Below, piece after piece: positions 1 through 5,872 of a stretch of DNA of 8,502 nucleotides. The translations under genes and the position numbers were made by a program. The notes beneath the pieces are model-generated. The model worked only from the letters and a program-made list of their open reading frames with translations, did not search any database and had not been told where the DNA came from. This DNA comes from Candidatus Latescibacterota bacterium (lineage in GTDB: Bacteria; Eisenbacteria; RBG-16-71-46; SZUA-252), in assembly GCA_016207265.1 (NCBI GenBank), contig JACQPZ010000055.1:1-8502 (forward strand), written 5' to 3'. Position 1 is the stretch's first letter, and each line of letters starts with the position of its first letter.

Positions 1-28
1 ATCATGACGGAATCCCCGCCGCGGAATC

Positions 29-44
29 CGTGACTCAGGTCACG
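29..44. promoter_or_regulatory. CRP/FNR-like palindrome
   Basis: A perfect inverted repeat, CGTGAC-TCAG-GTCACG. Its core reads GTGA-N6-TCAC, the half-site arrangement bound by CRP-family regulators. It lies about 200 bp upstream of the start of the four-gene operon and 185 bp upstream of its predicted -35 box, far for a class I/II activator. It could serve a gene to the left of the window instead. It is not followed by a T-run, so a terminator is unlikely. The family assignment rests on the motif alone. Confidence 0.35.
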
Positions 45-266
45 AAAGAGCGGAAATTTCGAAGCTCGCCTTCCTGCCCTTCGCCCGCGCCACCGTCCGG
101 ACATGATCGACCTTGCGGCCGTCCGCGAAGTCGAGGAGTGAGTAGAGTCCGGGACCCGTCGTCGCGCGGCTCCATGCCGGGTCCGGTCTCGTCATACCGG
201 AGAACGCCATACCCGACGAATGCCACATTTGCCGTTTTCGCGCCCGCCCGTTACACTCGCCGCCCC
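34..266. other. Upstream non-coding region with possible gene remnant
   Basis: No convincing intact gene is present. Plus frame 1 is open from the left edge to a TGA at 31-33 and could be the last ten residues of an upstream gene, but this is too short to judge. On the minus strand two successive frames look coding-like. One runs from about 250 to 158 and contains AFVGYGVLRYDETGPG. The other runs from about 157 to a stop at 40-42 and contains LYSLLDFADGRKVDHV. Both are rich in G/C at third codon positions, which would fit a frameshifted or decayed gene. No ribosome site precedes either. The right part carries the operon promoter. Confidence 0.4.
229..257 (+). promoter_or_regulatory. Sigma70-type promoter of the four-gene operon
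   Basis: TTGCCG (229-234) and TACACT (252-257) are separated by exactly 17 bp and match the sigma70 -35/-10 pattern well (TTG--- and TA---T). The ATG of the first operon gene starts at 267, only 9 nt after the -10 box. Transcription would therefore begin at about 263-267, giving almost no 5' leader. No Shine-Dalgarno sequence is seen before that ATG (the preceding bases are CTCGCCGCCCC), which agrees with a leaderless mRNA. Confidence 0.5.
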
Positions 267-1454
267 ATGCTCAAGACCACCCCGTTCCATCCCCGCACGG
301 CGCCGCTCGTTCGCGCGCAGGCATGGCGCCGCTGGGCCGGCTACCAGATGGCGAGCGCATACGATCCGCAGCCCGACCACGAATACGCCGCCATTCGAAA
401 CGCCGCGGCGCTGCTCGACGTCTCCCCTCTTCACAAGTACATGATCACGGGAAAGGACGCAGCACGGCTCCTCGACCGCATGATCACGCGGGACATGACG
501 AAATGCGCGGTGGGGCAGGTCTATTACACGCCGTGGTGCGACGCGGCGGGCAAGGTTGTCGACGACGGCACCGTGAGCCGGCTCGGCGAAACGATGTACC
601 GGCTCACGAGCGCCGATTCCTCGCTCCGGTGGCTCCACCTGAACGCGGCCGGCATGGACGTTCGGATCGAGGACGTCTCGGAGAGCGTCGGCGCGCTCGC
701 GCTCCAGGGTCCACTCTCGCGCGCGATCTTGAGCAGGGTCTCTCCGGCCGATTTCCAAGCGCTCAAGTACTTCCGGGTCATCTCCACGACGATCCGGGAC
801 ATTCCCGTCGCCGTATCCCGAACCGGATATACCGGGGATCTGGGATACGAGATCTGGGTGGAGGCGCCGCGTGCCGTGGCCCTCTGGGACGCCCTGGTCG
901 AGGCGGGAGCGAGCTACGGGCTCACGCCGGCGGGCGTCTGGGCGCTCGACATCGCGCGCATCGAAGCCGGGCTGATCATGATGGACGTGGACTACCATTC
1001 CACGCATCGCGCGCTGATCGAGGAGCAGAAGTCCTCGCCGTTCGAGATCAACCTCGGATGGGCGGTCAGTCCCACGAAAGGACCCTTCAACGGGCGGCGC
1101 GCGCTCGCGGCCGAGCGGGCGCGGGGTCCCGCATGGGGATTCGTGGGGCTCGAGGTGGACTGGGTCTCGTTCGAGCGCGTTTTCCTGGCCCACCGCCTTC
1201 CGCCCCAGATTCCGAACGTGGCCTGGCGCGCGAGCGTCCCCGTCTACAGAGAAGGAGCGCGCGTCGGCTACGCCACGAGCGGCTGCTGGTCGCCGCAGCT
1301 CAAGAAATCCCTCGCCCTCGCGCATCTGACGGCTCCGCATTTCGAGGCGGGCACTCAGGTGGAGATCGAGGTCACCGTCGAGCACCAGCGCAGGCTCGCC
1401 TCGGCGCGCGTCCGGAAGCTGCCCTTCTTCGATCCGGAGAGGAAGAAAGCATGA
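267..1454 (+). CDS. GcvT-family aminomethyltransferase-like protein
   Basis: A 395-residue protein of the glycine-cleavage T-protein/dimethylglycine-demethylase fold, which transfers one-carbon units to tetrahydrofolate. What is seen: an N-terminal GcvT domain with YTPWCD (87-92) and GKVVDD (95-100), whose Asp pair matches the catalytic Asp region of T-protein. Then come SRTGYTGDLGYE (184-195) and LDIARIEAGL (227-236), both typical family signatures. A C-terminal barrel follows with FNGRRAL (274-280) and VGYATSGCWSPQLKKSLAL (333-351). The length is close to that of a normal T-protein. The start at 267 is chosen because the family homology begins soon after it and the promoter abuts it; the frame stays open upstream to position 30, but that part is compositionally unlike the protein. 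It is probably not housekeeping GcvT: no gcvH or gcvP is adjacent and the core reads DDGTVSRL. It overlaps the next gene by ATGA. The substrate is unknown; DmdA- or LigM-like methyl transfer is possible. Confidence 0.88.
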   Translation: MLKTTPFHPRTAPLVRAQAWRRWAGYQMASAYDPQPDHEYAAIRNAAALLDVSPLHKYMITGKDAARLLDRMITRDMTKCAVGQVYYTPWCDAAGKVVDDGTVSRLGETMYRLTSADSSLRWLHLNAAGMDVRIEDVSESVGALALQGPLSRAILSRVSPADFQALKYFRVISTTIRDIPVAVSRTGYTGDLGYEIWVEAPRAVALWDALVEAGASYGLTPAGVWALDIARIEAGLIMMDVDYHSTHRALIEEQKSSPFEINLGWAVSPTKGPFNGRRALAAERARGPAWGFVGLEVDWVSFERVFLAHRLPPQIPNVAWRASVPVYREGARVGYATSGCWSPQLKKSLALAHLTAPHFEAGTQVEIEVTVEHQRRLASARVRKLPFFDPERKKA

Positions 1455-3034
1455 GCGCCGCGCGCTACGACGCGATCGTGATCGGCGGCGGCCACAACGG
1501 GCTCGTCGCGGCCGCCTATCTCGCGCGGGCGGGGCGAAAGACGCTCGTCCTCGAGCGGCGGCCGGTGCTCGGCGGCGCGGCCGTGACCGAGGAGGTCTAC
1601 CCGGGGTTCAAGTTCTCGGTCTTCTCCTACGTCGTGAGCCTCCTGCGTCCCGAGATCATCCGCGACCTCGACCTGCCGCGGCACGGGCTCCAGATCCTGC
1701 CGCTCGAAAGCACGATCACCCCTCTCGATAACGGCGACTACCTGGCCTCGTGGGCCGACCCCGACGAGAATCGGCGGGAGCTGTGCCGGCACTCGACGCG
1801 CGACGCGGACGCCGCGGTGCTCTTCGGGCGGCTCATGCATCACATGGCAATGGCGGTGAAGCCGATCCTCGGCATGGTGCCTCCCGACCCGGCGTCGCTC
1901 TCTCCCTCGGATCTGCGGGGTCTCCTCAAGCTGGGAGGACACTTCCGCTCGCTCGGCGCCGAGCGGTTCCACGCGCTCCACAAGCTCATGACGATGAGCA
2001 GCGCGGATTACCTGGACGAGTGGTTCGAGTTCGGTCCGCTCAAGGCCACGAAATCCGCGAGCGGGATCATCGGCACCTTCCTCGGCCCGCGATCTCCCGG
2101 GACGGCATACGTCCTCCTCCACCACTACATGGGAGAAATCGACGGCGCGTTCCGCGCGTGGGGGTTCCAGAAGGGGGGCACCGGCGGAATCAGCGATGCG
2201 ATCGCCGGCGCGGCGCGGTCGTTCGGGGCCGAGATCCGCGCGGACGCTCCGGTCGAGCGGGTGCTCGTCCGCGGCGGCCGTGCGACCGGGATAGCGCTCG
2301 CGGGGGGAGAGGAGATCGCGGGCAGGATCGTCGTCTCGGGGCTCGACCCACGTCTCACGTTCACGCGTCTCGTCGATCCGCGCGCGCTCCCGTCGGACCT
2401 CGTCGAGGGGGTGCGGCGGTACAAGTTCCGCGGTTCGTCGGGCAAGGTGAATCTCGCCCTCTCGGGGCTTCCCAGCTTCGCCTGCCTGCCCGGGAACGGC
2501 CCGCATCTTCGCGGCGCGATCTCCATCAGCCCCAGCGTCGAGTATCTGGAGCGGGCCTACGACGACGCCAAATACGGCGAATTCTCCCGGCACCCCTACA
2601 TGGACATCGTGATCCCGTCGATGATCGATCCCGGGATGGCGCCGCCCGGAAAGCACGTGATGAGCATCTTCGTCCAGTACGCCCCGTATCAACTGAACGG
2701 AGGCTGGACCGACGCGAAGCGGGAGGCGTTCGGTGACGCCGTGGTGGACACGCTCGCGCGCTACGCGCCCGGCATCAAGTCGTTGATCCTTCACCGTCAG
2801 GTGATCACGCCCGCCGACATCGAGCGGATCACGGGCCTTTCAGAAGGGAACATCTTCCAGGGAGAGCTTGCCCTCCAGCAGCTCTTCTTCCTTCGCCCCG
2901 TGCCCGCGTGGGCCAAGTACCGCACCCCGATCCACGGATACTGGCAATGCGGGGCAGGAACCCATCCGGGCGGAGGGATCATGGGCGCTTCCGGCCGCCT
3001 CGCGGCCCTCGAGATGCTGGGAGACGGGCGATGA
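1451..3034 (+). CDS. FAD-dependent oxidoreductase, PYROXD2/COG1233 family (first paralogue)
   Basis: A 527-residue flavoprotein of the phytoene-desaturase-related amine-oxidase superfamily, closest in pattern to PYROXD2. What is seen: an N-terminal Rossmann dinucleotide-binding motif, VIGGGHNGLVAAAYLARAG (10-28), the acidic ribose-binding end of strand 2 in VLERR (33-37), and VLGGAAVTEEVYPGF (39-53), which is characteristic of the family. The C-terminal FAD motif is GAGTHPGGGIMGASG (501-515). The middle contains WFEFGPLKA (191-199) and VQYAPYQL (408-415). There is no signal peptide, so it is probably cytoplasmic. The ATG overlaps the stop of the upstream gene (ATGA) and a GGAGAGG ribosome site lies about 8 nt upstream. 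It presumably carries out FAD-dependent dehydrogenation or oxidation within the operon pathway; carotenoid desaturation is unlikely because no carotenoid genes are nearby. The substrate cannot be read from sequence. Confidence 0.88.
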   Translation: MSAARYDAIVIGGGHNGLVAAAYLARAGRKTLVLERRPVLGGAAVTEEVYPGFKFSVFSYVVSLLRPEIIRDLDLPRHGLQILPLESTITPLDNGDYLASWADPDENRRELCRHSTRDADAAVLFGRLMHHMAMAVKPILGMVPPDPASLSPSDLRGLLKLGGHFRSLGAERFHALHKLMTMSSADYLDEWFEFGPLKATKSASGIIGTFLGPRSPGTAYVLLHHYMGEIDGAFRAWGFQKGGTGGISDAIAGAARSFGAEIRADAPVERVLVRGGRATGIALAGGEEIAGRIVVSGLDPRLTFTRLVDPRALPSDLVEGVRRYKFRGSSGKVNLALSGLPSFACLPGNGPHLRGAISISPSVEYLERAYDDAKYGEFSRHPYMDIVIPSMIDPGMAPPGKHVMSIFVQYAPYQLNGGWTDAKREAFGDAVVDTLARYAPGIKSLILHRQVITPADIERITGLSEGNIFQGELALQQLFFLRPVPAWAKYRTPIHGYWQCGAGTHPGGGIMGASGRLAALEMLGDGR

Positions 3035-4695
3035 CGGCCGAGCGCTTCGACGTCGCGGTGATCGGGGCAGGGGCGAACGGCCTTGTCGCCTCCGCGGCGC
3101 TGGGCCGCGCCGGTCTCAAGGTGGTGCTCTTGGAGCGTGGTGACACTGTCGGCGGACAGGGGCGCGCCGTCGAGTTCGCTCCCGGGTTCCGGGCCGCTCC
3201 GCTGGGTATCGACCCGGGGTGGCTGCCGGAGCGCGTCGCCCGCGGAGCGGGGATCGAGCCGGTCGACCGCGCGGCGGCCGACGTCCCGCTCTCAGTGATG
3301 GTGGATGGCGGAAAGATCCTCATGCTCTCACGCCATCCCAAGCGGGCGTCCGAAGCCATTCGCGCCTACTCCGCCGCGGATGCAGCGAAGTGGGCGGCCT
3401 TCACGGCATTGCTGCGGACGATGGCGGGATTCCTCGAGGGTCTCTATCAGAGGCCCGCGCCGGACGTGGACGCGCGGTCGCCGAGCGAGCTTCGGCCCCT
3501 TCTCGGCGCAGCCTGGAAGTTCCGGGCCCTCGGCCGCGCGAACATGATCGAGTTCCTTCACACGATGCCGCTCTCCGTGTGGGAGCTGACAGATGATTGG
3601 TTCGAGTTCGCGCCGCTCAAGGCCGCTGTGGCCGCGGGAGGAATCCAGGATTACCAGCAGGGGCCACGATCCGGAGGGACTGGATTCGTCCTCTTGCATC
3701 ATCTGGTCGGCGCGCCGGGGGGGGCCGTTCGCGGACGGGTTCCCTGGCGCGCGGGACCCGACGCGTTCGTCGAGGCGGCCGAGAAGGCGGCGCGAAGATC
3801 CGGCGTTACGGTCCGCACAGGGGCACGCGTTTCGCGGATCGGGGTCGGGGACGATGCGGTGCAAGGGGTGACGCTGGAGAGCGGGGATGAGATCGACGCC
3901 GGGGCGATCCTCTCGACCGCGGACCCCGCGCGAACGCTGCTCGATTGGGTGGATCCGGTCTGGCTCGATCCCGAGTTTCTCCTCGCGGTGAGGAATATCC
4001 GGCGCCGCGCCTGCACCGCATTCGTCCTCTACGCGCTCGATCGGATTCTCGATTTTCCTGGGCCCGCGCCGTCAAACGCCCTCGCCGGCCTCGTGTCCCT
4101 CACTGCGGACCTCGAGTCGCTGGAGCGAGCGGCGGACTGCGCGAAATACGGGCGCGTCGCGGAGAAGCCCCACATCGAGCTGACCGTGCCGACGATCACC
4201 TGGCCCCACCTCGCTCCGGGCGGCAAGCACGTTCTTGTGGCCCGGGTCCAGTACGCGCCCTATCATTTGCGCGAGGGCGATGCCTGGGATTCGGCGCGCC
4301 GCGACGCCCTCGCCGATCGTGTGACCGCGGCGATCGGGCGCGTGGCATCCGGGTTCGAATCACGGATTCTCCATCGCGTCGCATGGACTCCGGGCGATCT
4401 CTCGGTTCGCTTTGGGCTTCACGAAGGGTCTCTGACTCAAGGCGAGCTGGGGCTGGATCAGATTCTCTTCATGAGGCCGGTGGCCGGCAGGGGCGATCAC
4501 ACGACGCCGATCGCGGGCCTTTACCTCGGCGGCTCGGGGACCCATCCCGGCCCGGGGATCCTCGGCGGGCCTGGGTGGCTCGCCGCGCGGCGGATCCTGG
4601 CGGATCGCGGGCGCGCGAACAGGAGCAGAGGCCGCGCGAAGGGAAGCGGAGGCGGCGCGAAGAGGAATGGGGGCCGCACGAAGAGGAGCCGATGA
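3031..4695 (+). CDS. FAD-dependent oxidoreductase, PYROXD2/COG1233 family (second paralogue, basic tail)
   Basis: A 554-residue paralogue of the preceding gene. Shared blocks include VIGAGANGLVASAALGRAG (10-28), LLERG (33-37), WFEFAPLKA (190-198), GPRSGGTGFVLLHH (211-224), VQYAPYHL (406-413), GELGLDQILFMRPV (471-484) and the C-terminal GSGTHPGPGILGGPG (501-515). It differs where the first copy has GGAAVTEE: here the sequence is GGQGRAVEF (41-49), and its C-terminal FAD motif has Pro-Gly in place of Gly-Gly. FAD binding is likely, but the active site has diverged. After the normal end of the fold (about residue 525) there is a Lys/Arg/Gly-rich tail (526-554) with 12 basic and no acidic residues, encoded by a 21-nt tandem repeat. 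The start is set by the ATGA overlap and a GGGAG ribosome site 7 nt upstream. The two paralogues may form a heterodimer or act on successive steps; both ideas are inference. Confidence 0.87.
   Translation: MTAERFDVAVIGAGANGLVASAALGRAGLKVVLLERGDTVGGQGRAVEFAPGFRAAPLGIDPGWLPERVARGAGIEPVDRAAADVPLSVMVDGGKILMLSRHPKRASEAIRAYSAADAAKWAAFTALLRTMAGFLEGLYQRPAPDVDARSPSELRPLLGAAWKFRALGRANMIEFLHTMPLSVWELTDDWFEFAPLKAAVAAGGIQDYQQGPRSGGTGFVLLHHLVGAPGGAVRGRVPWRAGPDAFVEAAEKAARRSGVTVRTGARVSRIGVGDDAVQGVTLESGDEIDAGAILSTADPARTLLDWVDPVWLDPEFLLAVRNIRRRACTAFVLYALDRILDFPGPAPSNALAGLVSLTADLESLERAADCAKYGRVAEKPHIELTVPTITWPHLAPGGKHVLVARVQYAPYHLREGDAWDSARRDALADRVTAAIGRVASGFESRILHRVAWTPGDLSVRFGLHEGSLTQGELGLDQILFMRPVAGRGDHTTPIAGLYLGGSGTHPGPGILGGPGWLAARRILADRGRANRSRGRAKGSGGGAKRNGGRTKRSR
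4613..4695 (+). repeat. 21-nt tandem repeat, about four copies, at the 3' end of a coding sequence
   Basis: Units begin at 4613, 4634, 4655 and 4676; the first three are 21 nt and the last is 20 nt up to the stop. Each opens with GCGCGAA or GCACGAA followed by a purine-rich AGGAG-like stretch. As 21 is a multiple of 3, the repeat keeps frame and encodes a degenerate heptapeptide of the form R-A/T-N/K-x-S/N-x-G (residues 528-554). The last unit contains AGAGGAG just before the ATG at 4692, so it also provides the ribosome site of the oxygenase gene. Confidence 0.8.
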
Positions 4696-5828
4696 CCACG
4701 TTTCAGCCCACCGCATCGACCTACAAGCAGGGATCGCGCACATTGCCGGGGGAGTTCTACACGTCCCAGGCGATTCTTGCGGATGAGATGGAGCGCATCT
4801 TCGCGAGCGCGTGGTCTTGCGTCGGCCGCGAATCGCGGCTCGGCGGCCCCGGCGAGTACTTCCTCGCCTCGGTCGCGGGAGAATCGATCATCGTGCTTCG
4901 AGACGCCCAGGGAATCCTGCGCGCGTTCTTCAACGTCTGCCGTCACCGCGGCACGCGGATCTGCGTCGAGGAATCGGGCCGTTTCATCGAGACGATCCAA
5001 TGCCCCTACCACGCGTGGACCTATTCCACGGACGGCCGTCTCGTGGGCGCGCCCCAGATGAACGAGGTCGAAGGATTCGACAAGCGCGACTACCCGCTTC
5101 ACGCGGCGAGCCTCGCGCGTTGGGAGGGGTTCCTATTCGTGAACGTCGCCCGCGATCCGGAGCCTTTCGAAAATCTCTGGGCGCCGATGCGGGAGCGACT
5201 CGCGCGCTTCGGTCTGTGGGGCCTCGCCGTGGGCCACCGCGTGGTCTACGACGTCCGCGCCAACTGGAAGCTCGTGTTCCAGAACTACTCGGAATGCCTC
5301 CACTGCCCGACCATCCACCCCAAGCTCGCGTCGGTGCTCCCGTATCAGAGCGGCGCGAACGATCTCACGGAGGGAGCGTTCCTCGGGGGCTACATGGAGA
5401 TCAAGGCGCCGAACGAGAGCGCGACCATGAGCGGGCGTGCGTGCGGCCGCCTCGTGCGGGGCGACCTTCCGCAGAGCGACCGGCATCGTGCGTTCTACTA
5501 TTCGCTGATGCCGAACCTGCTCCTCAGCATCCATCCCGACTACGTCAACTACTACCTCGTGCGCCCCGTGGCGCCCGGCCGCACGCGCGTGGAATCGGAG
5601 TGGCTCTTCCATCCCGACACGCTGGCCGATCCCGCGAACAACTCCCGCGACGCGATCGAGTTCTGGGATCTCACGAATCGTCAGGACTGGGACATCGTCG
5701 AGCGTAGCCAGCTCGGCATCGCGTCGCGACGCTACGCCCCGGGTCCCTATTCGCTGCGCGAGAGCATCCCCGCGGCCTGGGACCGGGAGTATCTACGCAT
5801 GATGGGGCGCCTCCCGGCCGTCCCATAG
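4692..5828 (+). CDS. Rieske non-heme iron oxygenase, alpha subunit (quaternary-amine oxygenase-like)
   Basis: A 378-residue catalytic component of a Rieske oxygenase, which uses O2 and electrons from a reductase to hydroxylate its substrate; in the betaine/carnitine branch this cleaves a C-N bond. What is seen: an N-terminal Rieske [2Fe-2S] domain with ligands C83, H85, C104 and H107 (CRHRG...CPYHAW). The catalytic domain follows, with NWKLVFQNYSECLHCPTIHP (191-210), where H204 and H209 are the expected Fe(II) ligands and D332 (in RQDWDIVE) the likely carboxylate ligand. The residue between the two metal sites is E201. The NYxECxHC pattern recalls GbcA and CntA-type enzymes rather than aromatic-ring dioxygenases, which usually have Asp there. 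The length fits the family. It is the last operon gene, joined by an ATGA overlap. No ferredoxin reductase is seen in the window, so electrons must come from elsewhere. The exact substrate is not determinable. Confidence 0.9.
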   Translation: MTTFQPTASTYKQGSRTLPGEFYTSQAILADEMERIFASAWSCVGRESRLGGPGEYFLASVAGESIIVLRDAQGILRAFFNVCRHRGTRICVEESGRFIETIQCPYHAWTYSTDGRLVGAPQMNEVEGFDKRDYPLHAASLARWEGFLFVNVARDPEPFENLWAPMRERLARFGLWGLAVGHRVVYDVRANWKLVFQNYSECLHCPTIHPKLASVLPYQSGANDLTEGAFLGGYMEIKAPNESATMSGRACGRLVRGDLPQSDRHRAFYYSLMPNLLLSIHPDYVNYYLVRPVAPGRTRVESEWLFHPDTLADPANNSRDAIEFWDLTNRQDWDIVERSQLGIASRRYAPGPYSLRESIPAAWDREYLRMMGRLPAVP

Positions 5829-5872
5829 CGTACCCGACCGTGGCACGCTCCCGGAAGTAGATCCATCGCCGC

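Noticed and set aside
30..266. N-terminal extension of the aminomethyltransferase starting at 30
   Set aside because: The extension is Ser/Pro/Arg-rich with no domain character, would span the predicted promoter, and family similarity begins only after the ATG at 267.
192..1385. Long minus-strand open frame opposite the aminomethyltransferase gene
   Set aside because: It is rich in Arg, Pro, Gly and Asp/Glu with no recognisable domain. It is the usual antisense shadow of a GC-rich gene whose plus-strand product has clear family motifs.
1355..2794. Long minus-strand open frame opposite the first flavoprotein gene
   Set aside because: Low-complexity, Arg/Glu/Asp-rich translation without motifs; the opposite strand encodes a complete FAD-binding protein.
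1451..3034. Phytoene desaturase (carotenoid synthesis) as the function of the flavoprotein pair
   Set aside because: The family is related, but the GHNGLVAAAYLA and GGAAVTEE patterns fit the PYROXD2-like group, and no phytoene synthase or other carotenoid gene is nearby.
5828..5848. Imperfect hairpin (7-bp stem with one mismatch) in the short gap between the oxygenase and the convergent hydrolase, as a terminator
   Set aside because: The stem has an A-C mismatch and no T-run follows on either strand, so an intrinsic terminator is not supported.
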